Source: Colwellia sp. C1TZA3
GTDB taxonomy: Bacteria > Pseudomonadota > Gammaproteobacteria > Enterobacterales > Alteromonadaceae
Length of the DNA stretch: 64,000 bases
Direction: 5' to 3'
Assembly: GCF_007954265.1 (NCBI RefSeq)
Contig: NZ_VOLS01000011.1
Span: forward strand, 1 to 64,000
Position 1 is the stretch's first letter. Every line of letters starts with the position of its first letter. Below, piece by piece: positions 55,728 through 64,000 of the stretch. The notes under the pieces were generated by a model. The model worked only from the letters and a program-made list of their open reading frames with translations, made no database searches and was not told the origin of the DNA. The position numbers and the translations under genes are program-made.

Positions 55728-56547
55728 GTTTTTCCTCTTTATTCATATGAATAGATAATTGTGGGAATGGGATTTCGATTCCTTCGTTGTCCAATTCAGT
55801 TTTAATTTTTTCTAGTAAATCGAAGTAAGTTGGCCAGTAATCTGCAGAATTAACCCAAGGCCTGACCACGAAATTAACGCTGCTATCAGCAAGTGCTGAT
55901 ACACCTACTGTCACGGCTTGATCTTTTAATACTCGCTCATCGGCACTGACTAACTTGAATAAAAGTGCTTTGGTTTTTGCGAGGTCGGCATCATAGCTCA
56001 CCCCGATGATCAAATCTATTCTTCTGGTTGCTTTGGTTGAGTAATTGGTAATGGTGCCGCTAGTGATCGCACCATTTGGAATGATAACGGTTTTATTATC
56101 ACCGGTTCTTAATTGTGTGGAAAATATTAAAATTTGTTCAACAATACCAGAAACCCCTGCGACTTCGATAAAATCACCAGATTTAAAGGGTTTAAAAACA
56201 ATCAATAATACGCCCGAAGCAAAGTTTGATAAAGAACCTTGCAGCGCTAGACCTATCGCTAAACCGGCGGCACCAACAATAGCCACTAATGACGTGGTGT
56301 TAAAACCTAAGTGTGATATGGCGGCAACAATAACAATGAAGAACAACATGCCATAAAGTAAACTACTGATGAATGAAATAATCGCTTCATCCATGCCTTT
56401 ATGGCGCATGACTTTGACAACGCCTTGACGAACCACTTTGGCAATAAACTTACCAACAACAACTATTGCTAACGCAACGAGTAATTTAACCGCAAAATCA
56501 ATCAACAATGGCTGATTATCGACAAACCAGTTTTCAATTGTGTCCAT
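55717..56547 (-). CDS. mscS: Small-conductance mechanosensitive channel MscS
   Basis: A 276-residue channel that opens under membrane tension to release solutes during hypo-osmotic shock. ATG 56547 is preceded by AGGA; the longer frame adds 21 unrelated residues. Three membrane helices end in the pore-lining GAAGLAIGLALQGSLSNFASGVLLI helix, followed by the cytoplasmic vestibule (VIIPNGAITSGTITNYS). It lies downstream of fba, the same order as fbaA-mscS in enterics, but with its own spacing and an fba terminator in between. Confidence 0.95.
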   Translation of the reverse strand: MDTIENWFVDNQPLLIDFAVKLLVALAIVVVGKFIAKVVRQGVVKVMRHKGMDEAIISFISSLLYGMLFFIVIVAAISHLGFNTTSLVAIVGAAGLAIGLALQGSLSNFASGVLLIVFKPFKSGDFIEVAGVSGIVEQILIFSTQLRTGDNKTVIIPNGAITSGTITNYSTKATRRIDLIIGVSYDADLAKTKALLFKLVSADERVLKDQAVTVGVSALADSSVNFVVRPWVNSADYWPTYFDLLEKIKTELDNEGIEIPFPQLSIHMNKEEKHES

Positions 56548-56706
56548 TATGTGTCCTAAGTATTGTGATAAAGGGCGAATTATAATAAACATCAATTGAA
56601 ATATCATCACATTGTTAATGAATTAACTGATTTATTAATAATATGTTTCAAATGATTAACTTTTCGATGTACGGTTACATGTAAAAATAATCGTTAAAAT
56701 ATAGAC

Positions 56707-56743
56707 AAAAAAAATCCGATGAATAATATCCATCGGATTTTTT
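56707..56743 (-). terminator. Terminator after fba
   Basis: AAAATCCGATG and CATCGGATTTT arms with a 9-nt loop and T runs on both strands. It lies about 100 bp after the fba stop. Confidence 0.85.
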
Positions 56744-56843
56744 GCTAGCTTATTAAGATAAATGTGACTAATTGACTGCCGCTATTTAGTTAAGTGCTAT
56801 AGCAAGCTGCTGATATAGCTTATTTAATTTTTTACTTAACTAT

Positions 56844-57908
56844 TTACTTAATTAAAGCATCCAATTTACCAGTAGAATATTGCATAAACATATTATCTAG
56901 CGAAATAGGCTTAATTGTTGCTGCATGGCCAACGCAGCCAAAGGCTTCGTAACGCGCTTTACAAATATCGTACATAGCTTGTGTTGATGCTTTTAAGAAT
57001 TTACGTGGGTCAAATTCGCTTGGGTTCTCGGCTAAGAAACGACGAACAGCCCCGGTAGACGCTAAACGTAAATCAGTATCGATGTTGATCTTGCGCACAC
57101 CATTTTTAATGCCTTCTTGAATTTGCTCAACTGGCACACCGTAAGTTTCTGGTATCTCGCCGCCAAACTTATTAATAATAGCTAGCCAGTCTTGTGGTAC
57201 TGAAGAAGAGCCGTGCATGACTAAATGGGTATTAGGAATACGGTTATGAATGGCTTTAATACGATCAATAGCTAATATATCACCAGTCGGTGGGCGGGTA
57301 AATTTATAAGCACCGTGAGAAGTACCACAAGCAATAGCTAAAGCGTCAACTTGTGTTTTTTGTACAAAGTCAGCCGCTTCTTCAGGATCTGTTAGCATTT
57401 GCTCCATGGTCAATTTACCGACCGCGCCAATGCCATCTTCTTCACCCGCTTCACCGGTTTCAAGCGAACCTAAACAGCCTAATTCACCTTCAACTGAAAC
57501 ACCACAGGCGTGCGCCATTTCAACAGTACGGCGGGTAACGTCAACATTGTATTCATAGCTTGAAGGCGTTTTACCGTCAGACATTAATGAACCATCCATC
57601 ATCACCGATGAAAAACCTAATTGAATTGAGCGTTGGCAAACACCCGGTGAGGTGCCGTGATCTTGGTGCATTACCACAGGTATATGAGGAAACTCTTCAA
57701 TTGCAGCTAAAATTAAGTGCCGTAAAAATGGTGCGCCCGCATACGCTCTAGCGCCTGCTGAACCCTGCAAAATTACTGGACTATTGGTGTCGTTAGCGGC
57801 AAGCATGATAGCTCTAACTTGTTCTAAATTGTTAACGTTAAAGGCTGGGATACCGTAACCGTTTTCGGCCGCATGATCTAACATTTGGCGCATAGAAACT
57901 AAAGCCAT
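56844..57908 (-). CDS. fba: Class II fructose-1,6-bisphosphate aldolase (Calvin-cycle subtype)
   Basis: A 354-residue zinc-dependent aldolase that splits fructose 1,6-bisphosphate in glycolysis and runs in reverse in gluconeogenesis. Zinc-ligand segments are [20 protein letters not shown] and LVMHGSSS. The start [30 protein letters not shown] and [13 protein letters not shown] place it in the class IIB (Calvin-cycle) subtype rather than with E. coli FbaA. It follows pgk but is separated from it by 719 bp carrying two repeat elements, so it needs its own promoter. Confidence 0.95.
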   Translation of the reverse strand: MALVSMRQMLDHAAENGYGIPAFNVNNLEQVRAIMLAANDTNSPVILQGSAGARAYAGAPFLRHLILAAIEEFPHIPVVMHQDHGTSPGVCQRSIQLGFSSVMMDGSLMSDGKTPSSYEYNVDVTRRTVEMAHACGVSVEGELGCLGSLETGEAGEEDGIGAVGKLTMEQMLTDPEEAADFVQKTQVDALAIACGTSHGAYKFTRPPTGDILAIDRIKAIHNRIPNTHLVMHGSSSVPQDWLAIINKFGGEIPETYGVPVEQIQEGIKNGVRKINIDTDLRLASTGAVRRFLAENPSEFDPRKFLKASTQAMYDICKARYEAFGCVGHAATIKPISLDNMFMQYSTGKLDALIK

Positions 57909-57954
57909 GAACTAACTCCTGTGGTTGTAAATAGTGATAAAATTGATTTTTTAA

Positions 57955-57973
57955 AAGTTTCAGTGTGAAACTT
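57955..57973. promoter_or_regulatory. Palindrome upstream of fba
   Basis: AAGTTTCA-GTG-TGAAACTT is a perfect 8-bp inverted repeat 47 bp before the fba ATG. It could be an operator or a leader hairpin; the binding factor is unknown. Confidence 0.45.
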
Positions 57974-58076
57974 AGGACTTTCGTACCGTAAGTATATCAG
58001 ATGGATTTAGTAATTTGCACTAGAAAAAACCGATCAATATCTCTTAAAAGAGACTTTTTTTTAAATTTACAGTTTC

Positions 58077-58091
58077 TGTATTTTAATTACG
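58077..58091. promoter_or_regulatory. Candidate HexR-like box upstream of fba
   Basis: TGTATTTTAATTACG is close to the published HexR-type TGTAATTAAATTACA palindrome. HexR controls central carbon genes in Alteromonadales and Vibrionales. The assignment is by pattern only. Confidence 0.35.
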
Positions 58092-58198
58092 TAAGTAGTG
58101 GTGATTTAAGCCGATTTTTGCATGGGAAACTGTAATATTGGTGTAACTTTACTACTAAATGGGCAGAGAAATGAATAATATTTTTACGCTAGATGTTA

Positions 58199-58355
58199 TA
58201 CCAATCCCATTAAGTTATTGCTCACTTGTACTAGTTAAAATAGCTCAAGGCTGTGTTGCTCTCAATCCCAATAGCCAGCTATTGCTCAATCGAGCGCCTT
58301 ACCTTGAGTTATTTTTCCTGCGTACAACAAGCTCACAAACTTAATGGAACTGGTA
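58199..58355 (+). repeat. Palindromic element, family 1 (copy H)
   Basis: A full-length copy in the pgk-fba gap, ending 3 bp before a family 2 element. Confidence 0.85.
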
Positions 58356-58358
58356 TTA

Positions 58359-58518
58359 TACCAATTTGATTAATTAAGTGATCTACTTTTTCATGAGGAA
58401 AAATGGACAAATACAAGGCATAAAATTTAGTCAGTAGTTATTCTACTTATAAATTTTATAACGCAGTAGTTATTCATTTTAACCATTAAAAATGAGCAGG
58501 TAATTAATCAACTTGGTA
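58359..58518 (+). repeat. Palindromic MITE-like element, family 2 (copy 1)
   Basis: About 160 bp with near-perfect terminal inverted repeats (TACCAATTTGATTAATTA and TAATTAATCAACTTGGTA). The interior contains CATGAGGAAAAATGG and CAGTAGTTATTC. It is unrelated to family 1 except for the TACCAA-type tips. A second copy lies at 63588. Confidence 0.85.
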
Positions 58519-58556
58519 TTAGTCACTGAAAATAAATAATTTAATGAAATTTTTAT

Positions 58557-58598
58557 TAAAAAAAAGCTGACAACACAGTTAAGTATGGTCAGCTTTTT
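58557..58598 (-). terminator. Terminator after pgk
   Basis: AAAAAGCTGAC (58561-58571) and GTCAGCTTTTT (58588-58598) form an 11-bp stem with a T run on the minus strand, 30 bp after the pgk stop. Confidence 0.85.
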
Positions 58599-58627
58599 AG
58601 TATAATAGATTTATTTGTCGAGCTAGT

Positions 58628-59806
58628 TTACAGCTTAGCGCGCGCTTCTAAAATTTCTACTGCAGGCAATTTTTTACCTTCTAAAAACTCAAGAAAGGCA
58701 CCACCACCGGTTGAAATATAAGATATTTTATCGGCAATACCATATTTATCAACCGCGGCTAAGGTGTCGCCACCACCGGCGATAGAAAATGCCTTACTAT
58801 TAGCAATAGCGTGGGCGATAACTTCAGTACCTTTACCAAATTGGTCGAATTCAAAGACGCCAACGGGGCCATTCCATACCACTGTACCGGCATTAGCGAT
58901 AATATCTGCCAAGGCTTTAGCGCTTTCTGGGCCAATATCAAAAATCATATCGCCATCGGCTACGTCGCTGACATTTTTAAGTGTTGCGACAGCCTGTTCA
59001 GAAAACGCTTCACCAACCACCACATCGGTGGGTACTGGAATTGAGCCATTATTGTCGCTGGCTTGTTGAGTTAAGCGTTTTGCTTCATCGACCAAGTCGG
59101 CTTCAAATAACGATTTACCGACATTATGGCCTTGTGAGGCAATAAAGGTATTGGCAATACCGCCGCCAACAACTAGTTGGTCAACGATGCTTGCTAACGA
59201 ATCTAGTACGGTTAGTTTAGTTGACACTTTTGAGCCACCGACTATCGCCACTAATGGCCGGGCTGGGTTATCAAGTGCTTGTGATAAGGCAGTTAATTCA
59301 CCGGCTAATAGTGGACCGGCACAGGCAGTAGGGGCATATTTTGCCACGCCATGTGTACTGGCCTGTGCGCGATGCGCTGTGCCAAAGGCGTCCATAACAA
59401 AAATGTCACATAGCGCAGCTAATTTTTTCGATAAGGCGTCATCATTGCTTTTTTCACCAAGATTAAAGCGAATGTTTTCAAATATCACTAATTCGCCAAT
59501 ATTAACCTCGACACCATCAAGGTAATCGGTCACTAAACGTACCGGTACGTTTAGTGCAGCACTAAGATAATCAGCCACGGGCTGTAAAGAAAACTCGGCA
59601 TCATATTCGCCTTCAATTGGACGACCTAAGTGCGACATAACCATCACTTTTGCACCCGCTTCTAAGGCTAATCTTAGTGTCGGTAAGGCTGCTCTTAAGC
59701 GCGCATCAGAGGTGATTTTGCCGTCTTTAACGGGTACATTTAAGTCTTCACGAATGAGCACACGTTGGTTGTTTAAGGCTAAGTCGGTCATTTTGATCAC
59801 TGACAT
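58628..59806 (-). CDS. pgk: Phosphoglycerate kinase
   Basis: A 392-residue glycolytic kinase that makes ATP from 1,3-bisphosphoglycerate. Conserved parts are [25 protein letters not shown], the hinge [12 protein letters not shown], the nucleotide-site [12 protein letters not shown] and the C-terminal [13 protein letters not shown]. Length is standard. It follows epd by 78 bp and has its own terminator. Confidence 0.98.
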   Translation of the reverse strand: MSVIKMTDLALNNQRVLIREDLNVPVKDGKITSDARLRAALPTLRLALEAGAKVMVMSHLGRPIEGEYDAEFSLQPVADYLSAALNVPVRLVTDYLDGVEVNIGELVIFENIRFNLGEKSNDDALSKKLAALCDIFVMDAFGTAHRAQASTHGVAKYAPTACAGPLLAGELTALSQALDNPARPLVAIVGGSKVSTKLTVLDSLASIVDQLVVGGGIANTFIASQGHNVGKSLFEADLVDEAKRLTQQASDNNGSIPVPTDVVVGEAFSEQAVATLKNVSDVADGDMIFDIGPESAKALADIIANAGTVVWNGPVGVFEFDQFGKGTEVIAHAIANSKAFSIAGGGDTLAAVDKYGIADKISYISTGGGAFLEFLEGKKLPAVEILEARAKL

Positions 59807-59884
59807 GTTTATTCCCTGTTGGTAGAGGTTTAACGGTTAAGTAAATTTTAAGTTATTGTATTTGTTATCGACATTGATGCTCAA

Positions 59885-60898
59885 TTAACCCACTTTCGCC
59901 ATAGCAGAAGCGGTGTCTAGTAAACGATTAGCAAAACCCCATTCGTTATCACACCAAATAAGTAATTTAACTAAACGTTTGTGACTCACCCGTGTTTGAT
60001 TGCCATCAACAATGCTTGAGTGTGGGTCATGATTAAAGTCGATAGAAACTAAGGGTTCAGTGGTATAACCTAAAATTCCGGCTAAACCATTGTTTTGCGC
60101 GTCAACAATCGCTTGATTAATTTGTGCAATAGTAGCATCGCTTGATAAGTTTAAGCTTAAATCCATCGCGGTTACATTGATAGTGGGTACTCGCACAGCT
60201 ATTGCTTCAAAGCGGCCAGCAAATTTGGGCAATATGCGTTCAATACCTGCGGCAAGTTTAGTATCAACCGGTATTATTGATTGGCTAGCGGCACGAGCAC
60301 GGCGCAAATCAGGATGATAAGCGTCAATCACTTGTTGATCATGCATCGAAGAGTGAATGGTAGTAATAGCACCACTTTCAACACCAAAGGCTTTATCTAA
60401 CACCTGAATAACAGGGACCACACAATTGGTGGTGCAAGAGCCGTTTGACACCACCTTTTCAGTAGCGGTGAGTTGTTCATGGTTAATACCATAAATAATG
60501 GTCGCGTCTAAATCTTGCGCGCCAGGATGTGAAAACAAGACCTTTTTTGCGCCTTGCTGAATATGTAATTGGCCATCAGCTTGGCTGCCAAACTTACCGG
60601 TACAATCAATAACAATGTCGATATTGTGCTGTTGCCATGGCAGATTACTTAACTCAGCTTCATGGCTTAAGGCAATTTCGTCACCAGCAATAAATAATTT
60701 TCCAGCACTTTGTTGTACTGAAAATGAAAAACGGCCATGAGTTGAATCGTATTTTAATAGGTGAGCTATGCCTTCAGGCTCGGCAAGTTCATTAATAGCG
60801 ACTAAGTTAAATTCGTTGGTGCTGCCGTTTTCATATAGCGCACGTACAACATTTCTGCCGATTCGTCCAAAGCCATTGATAGCGATATTAATTGACAT
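59885..60898 (-). CDS. epd: Erythrose-4-phosphate dehydrogenase Epd
   Basis: A 337-residue NAD-dependent enzyme related to GAPDH. It oxidises erythrose 4-phosphate to erythronate 4-phosphate, the first step of the DXP-dependent pyridoxal phosphate route; PdxA of that route is encoded 15 kb away. The NAD fold [15 protein letters not shown] and the catalytic cysteine in [13 protein letters not shown] are intact. The Epd-specific [20 protein letters not shown] rules out a normal GAPDH. It lies between tkt and pgk, the usual order. Confidence 0.95.
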   Translation of the reverse strand: MSINIAINGFGRIGRNVVRALYENGSTNEFNLVAINELAEPEGIAHLLKYDSTHGRFSFSVQQSAGKLFIAGDEIALSHEAELSNLPWQQHNIDIVIDCTGKFGSQADGQLHIQQGAKKVLFSHPGAQDLDATIIYGINHEQLTATEKVVSNGSCTTNCVVPVIQVLDKAFGVESGAITTIHSSMHDQQVIDAYHPDLRRARAASQSIIPVDTKLAAGIERILPKFAGRFEAIAVRVPTINVTAMDLSLNLSSDATIAQINQAIVDAQNNGLAGILGYTTEPLVSIDFNHDPHSSIVDGNQTRVSHKRLVKLLIWCDNEWGFANRLLDTASAMAKVG

Positions 60899-60937
60899 GT
60901 TTTAGGCTCTTATTGATAACGAACTAGATGAAAAGGA

Positions 60938-60966
60938 TAGCCAGTTAGGCATGTGCTAACTGGCTA
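60938..60966 (-). promoter_or_regulatory. Hairpin between tkt and epd
   Basis: TAGCCAGTTAG and CTAACTGGCTA form an 11-bp perfect stem with a 7-nt loop, 40 bp before epd. No long T run follows (only TCCTTTT), so it may be a processing/stability hairpin or a weak terminator. Confidence 0.55.
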
Positions 60967-60998
60967 TAATGACCATTTTGCTGTAGCAAAAAAGGTGA

Positions 60999-62984
60999 TT
61001 AGTTTAGGCTGTTTACGGTTTTAACTAGGTTTTCTACAGTAAAACCAAAGTATTCAAGTAAGACATTGCCAGGTGCTGACTCACCAAAGGTGGTCATGCC
61101 AACAACTTTGCCACTTAAACCGACGTATTTATACCAAAAGTCAGTATGTGCGGCTTCAATAGCAACACGTTTAGTCACTGCTGGTGGTAATACTGATGCT
61201 TTGTAGTCATTATCTTGGGCATCAAAAATATTGGTTGATGGCATAGAAACCACACGAACATGGTCACCTAAGCTCTCTGCCGCTTTTAATGCTAATGACA
61301 TTTCAGAGCCGGTAGCAATTAAAATAACCTCCGGTGTGCCAACACTATCTTTTAAGATGTAGCCACCTTTAGCAATATTAGCGACTTGCGCACTGGTACG
61401 ACTTAATGCAGGTAAACCTTGGCGAGAAAAAACTAATGACGTTGGCGCATTCTGGCGTTCAACGGCGTTTTTCCATGCCACGGCTGATTCTGTTGCATCG
61501 GCTGGACGCCATGTCACCATGTTAGGTGTGGTTCGTAAGTTAGTTAACTGCTCAATAGGCTGATGTGTTGGACCATCTTCACCTTGACCAATTGAATCAT
61601 GGGTATAGACAAAAATATTTTGAATGCCCATCAGTGCAGACATGCGTACCGCGTTACGTGCATACTCCATAAACATCATGAAAGTTGCACCGTAGTTTAT
61701 AAAACCGCCATGCAATGAAACACCGTTCATGATACCGCTCATACCAAATTCACGGACACCGTAGTAAATGTAGTTACCTGCCGCATCATCTTGAATACCT
61801 TTTGAACCAGACCAAAGGGTTAAGTTTGAGCCGGCTAAATCGGCTGAGCCGCCCAATAATTCAGGTAACATAGCACCATATACTTCAATAGTATTTTGCG
61901 ATGCTTTGCGCGAAGCAACATTCTCAGCTTTTTCCTGACAAGCTAAAATGTAGGCATTGGCTTTTTCTTCAAATTCAGCTGGCAAATCACCTTTAATGAC
62001 ACGACGTTCATATTCTGCTGCTAAGGCTGGGTGAGCAGCTTGGTAAGCGGCAAACTTATCATTCCAATTGGCTTGCTCTGCACAGCCTTTGTTTTTTTGA
62101 TCCCACTCGGCATAAATATCGCTAGGAATTTCAAATGGCGCATGTGGCCAGTTAAGAAACTCACGTGTTGCCGCAATTTCGTCGTCGCCTAATGGAGCGC
62201 CATGACAATCGTGCGTGCCTGATTTATTTGGTGAGCCAAAGCCAATCACGGTTTTACAACAAATCATGGTAGGTTTATCAGTTACTGCTTTTGCTGCGGC
62301 AATGGCAGCAGTAATAGCTGCGCTATCATGGCCATCAACATCGCTGATCACATGCCAACCGTAAGCTTCAAATCGTGCTGGGGTATCGTCAGTAAACCAA
62401 CCTTCAACATGACCGTCAATTGAAATACCGTTATCATCCCAAAAGGCGACTAATTTGCCTAAGCCTAAGGTACCGGCTAATGAACAAACTTCATGCGAAA
62501 GTCCTTCCATTAAACAACCATCACCTAAAAATACATAGGTGTTGTGATCGACAATCTGATGACCTTCACGGTTAAACTGTGCCGCCAATGTTTTTTCAGC
62601 TATTGCCATACCTACGGCATTAGATAGACCAGCACCCAAAGGGCCTGTAGTAGTTTCTACGCCGGGTGTGTAACCGTATTCAGGGTGACCTGGTGTTTTA
62701 GAGTGTAGTTGGCGGAAGTTTTTCAATTCACTCATCGGCAAGTCATAACCGGTTAGGTGTAATAGCGAATAAATCAACATTGAACCGTGGCCGTTAGACA
62801 AAACAAAGCGGTCACGATCAGCCCACTGTGGATCAGTTGGGTTATGCTTTAGAAAGTCACGCCATAAAACTTCAGCGATATCTGCCATGCCCATTGGGGC
62901 TCCAGGGTGTCCTGATTTAGCTTTTTGCACGGCATCCATGCTTAAAACTCGAATTGCATTGGCTAGTTGTTGACGCGACGGCAT
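60999..62984 (-). CDS. tkt: Transketolase
   Basis: A 661-residue thiamine-diphosphate enzyme of the pentose phosphate pathway; it produces the erythrose 4-phosphate used by the next gene product. The motifs [40 protein letters not shown] (cofactor binding), [20 protein letters not shown] and the C-terminal domain are complete. It is the first gene of the tkt-epd-pgk cluster. In the 392 bp upstream, before the next gene, I see no further gene. Confidence 0.97.
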   Translation of the reverse strand: MPSRQQLANAIRVLSMDAVQKAKSGHPGAPMGMADIAEVLWRDFLKHNPTDPQWADRDRFVLSNGHGSMLIYSLLHLTGYDLPMSELKNFRQLHSKTPGHPEYGYTPGVETTTGPLGAGLSNAVGMAIAEKTLAAQFNREGHQIVDHNTYVFLGDGCLMEGLSHEVCSLAGTLGLGKLVAFWDDNGISIDGHVEGWFTDDTPARFEAYGWHVISDVDGHDSAAITAAIAAAKAVTDKPTMICCKTVIGFGSPNKSGTHDCHGAPLGDDEIAATREFLNWPHAPFEIPSDIYAEWDQKNKGCAEQANWNDKFAAYQAAHPALAAEYERRVIKGDLPAEFEEKANAYILACQEKAENVASRKASQNTIEVYGAMLPELLGGSADLAGSNLTLWSGSKGIQDDAAGNYIYYGVREFGMSGIMNGVSLHGGFINYGATFMMFMEYARNAVRMSALMGIQNIFVYTHDSIGQGEDGPTHQPIEQLTNLRTTPNMVTWRPADATESAVAWKNAVERQNAPTSLVFSRQGLPALSRTSAQVANIAKGGYILKDSVGTPEVILIATGSEMSLALKAAESLGDHVRVVSMPSTNIFDAQDNDYKASVLPPAVTKRVAIEAAHTDFWYKYVGLSGKVVGMTTFGESAPGNVLLEYFGFTVENLVKTVNSLN

Positions 62985-63329
62985 ATTTGCTCCAGTTATT
63001 GTAAGATTTGATGGGATATAAATTGTGCTTATTTTCGCCTAGACTACCCCTTAACTGCAAATGTTATTAGCATTTTTCTATGATTATTTTCAACTTAGCT
63101 ATATTTATATACCTTAAGGCTTAATTAGCTGTTTTAACTGCCATGGTATTTACCCTTATTACGAGTTTAATCTGAGCTATAAGTATGAGTAATAAATCTG
63201 CAGTATATATTTGGTGATTAAATCTACAATAAAAGTTGAATTGAGCAAGTAAGATCTTGAAATTAAAATTAAGATCCTATAGTGTTAAATAGTTGTATGT
63301 AAAAATAAAAATAAAAACTTAATAAAGGT

Positions 63330-63370
63330 ATGCAACCTAACATAAGAAGACATACAACCTGACATAGGAT
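63330..63370 (+). repeat. 22-bp-spaced direct repeat upstream of the small peptide gene
   Basis: ATGCAACCTAACATAAGAA (63330-63348) and ATACAACCTGACATAGGAT (63352-63370) are imperfect direct repeats spaced exactly 22 bp, two helical turns. They end 6 bp before the ATG of the 49-codon gene. Confidence 0.6.
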
Positions 63371-63376
63371 TAATTA

Positions 63377-63526
63377 ATGAACAGCTCGTCGTCACGTGGA
63401 ATTAAGCTGACTACGGTAATATTAGCGGTATTAGTATTAGCCATATCAGCATTGCTGAGCAGCGGCTCAGCAGCCGACGACAAGGACGTTGTAAGAGAAA
63501 AAACAGATACTGAACTAGTAAATTAG
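63377..63526 (+). CDS. 49-residue secreted or membrane peptide
   Basis: A short frame with a serine-rich basic start (NSSSSRGIKLTT), a hydrophobic segment (~12-28: VILAVLVLAISALL) and a charged tail (ADDKDVVREKTDTELVN). It is a signal peptide with a tiny mature product or a single-span protein. No family is recognised. Support for a real gene comes from the upstream direct repeat and the terminator just downstream. Confidence 0.6.
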   Translation: MNSSSSRGIKLTTVILAVLVLAISALLSSGSAADDKDVVREKTDTELVN

Positions 63527-63544
63527 CTCACTAAATAATAAAAA

Positions 63545-63567
63545 CCTCGCAACTGCGGGGTTTTTTT
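63545..63567 (+). terminator. Terminator after the small peptide gene
   Basis: CCTCGC and GCGGGG pair (one T-G wobble) with a 4-nt loop, followed by seven T residues, 18 bp after the stop. Confidence 0.85.
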
Positions 63568-63587
63568 ATATAAAGAATATTGTGTTA

Positions 63588-63747
63588 TACCAATTTGATT
63601 AATTAAGTGACCACCTTTTTCATGAGGAAAAAGGGATAAATACAAGGCATAAAATTTAGTCAGTAGTTATTCACCTTATAAATTTCATAACGCTGTAGTT
63701 ATTCATTTTAACCATTAAAAATAATCATGCAATTAATCAACTTGGCA
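63588..63747 (+). repeat. Palindromic MITE-like element, family 2 (copy 2)
   Basis: About 160 bp, closely similar to 58359-58518 and ending TTGGCA instead of TTGGTA. The remaining ~250 bp to the end of the window show no gene that I can support. Confidence 0.85.
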
Positions 63748-64000
63748 TTATGTGACGGCGATAAGACGATAATGTGTGATGGAGCAGGATGTCAGACTAG
63801 CAGGATAAGAGCACGAGTAAAGGGTGTATGGATTATTGTGCTGATAGGATGTCAAAACCAAGGGTATAAAATTTACCTTGTGTCGTGCGGAGCGCCTGTA
63901 AACCTGAGACCTTGCTAATATATTAGCGGTTTTGTTATTGATAAGAGCTTTATCTAAACCTCAGGTAAAATCAAATAACCTGCTATATAATTTTGATATG

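Noticed and set aside
59885-60898. Glyceraldehyde-3-phosphate dehydrogenase
   Set aside because: The [20 protein letters not shown] segment and position between tkt and pgk identify erythrose-4-phosphate dehydrogenase.
63727-63918. 63-codon open frame at the right end
   Set aside because: Begins inside a family 2 repeat, has no ribosome-binding site and no recognisable features.

Overview
The window looks like chromosome from a cold-adapted marine gammaproteobacterium of the Colwellia/Alteromonadales type. The evidence is the low-GC, AT-rich intergenic DNA, the house-keeping gene orders (rpsU-yqeY-dnaG-rpoD; lptD-surA-pdxA-rsmA-apaG-apaH; tkt-epd-pgk-fba-mscS) and a high density of short palindromic repeats. 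The genus is an inference; the sequence cannot prove it.

Region 1 (1-8 kb) carries a membrane MHYT-PAS-PAS-GGDEF-EAL protein bracketed by two inverted copies of a ~157-bp palindromic element. It is followed by a divergent ohrR/ohr organic-peroxide pair and a three-gene oxyanion ABC transporter of the PhnC/D/E type with a fused double permease. Region 2 (8.2-17.2 kb) is a complete minimal type I-F2 (I-Fv) CRISPR-Cas system: cas1, cas2-3, cas7fv, cas5fv, cas6f, an AT-rich leader with a 10-bp tandem repeat, and an array of 36 repeats and 35 spacers of 32 nt. It lacks the large subunit Cas8f.

Region 3 (18.26-25.29 kb) is a ~7.0-kb integrated element inserted in the 3' half of a tRNA-Ile(CAU) gene. 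It is bounded by 41-bp perfect direct repeats with matching putative integrase arm sites just inside each end. It encodes a tyrosine integrase, an AlpA-like regulator, a second small putative regulator, a primase-like protein, a VapE-type helicase, a small-terminase-like protein and a lipoprotein. It has no capsid or tail genes. This is the layout of a phage satellite (PICI-like) and is the least familiar system here.

Region 4 (26-44 kb) holds the macromolecular-synthesis operon, tsaD, plsY, folB-folK-uppP, an acyl-CoA dehydrogenase, a cysteine-free CnoX-like protein, a DUF3820 protein, rmf, folA and a chemotaxis receptor. Region 5 (42-51 kb) is the outer-membrane/ribosome-maturation operon lptD-surA-pdxA-rsmA-apaG-apaH, divergent from amgK-murU-djlA. 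Region 6 (51.4-54.9 kb) is a probable metal (zinc) uptake cluster: a small Cys/His protein, a porin with a His/Glu-rich loop, a ZnuA-like binding protein and a ZnuB-like permease, with no ATPase beside them. Region 7 (55-63 kb) is a DUF481 protein, mscS and the glycolytic/pentose-phosphate cluster, with two unrelated repeat elements lying end to end between pgk and fba. A 49-residue secreted or membrane peptide gene with its own terminator ends the annotated part.

Two families of ~160-bp inverted-repeat elements (MITE-like, no transposase seen) are scattered between genes throughout.
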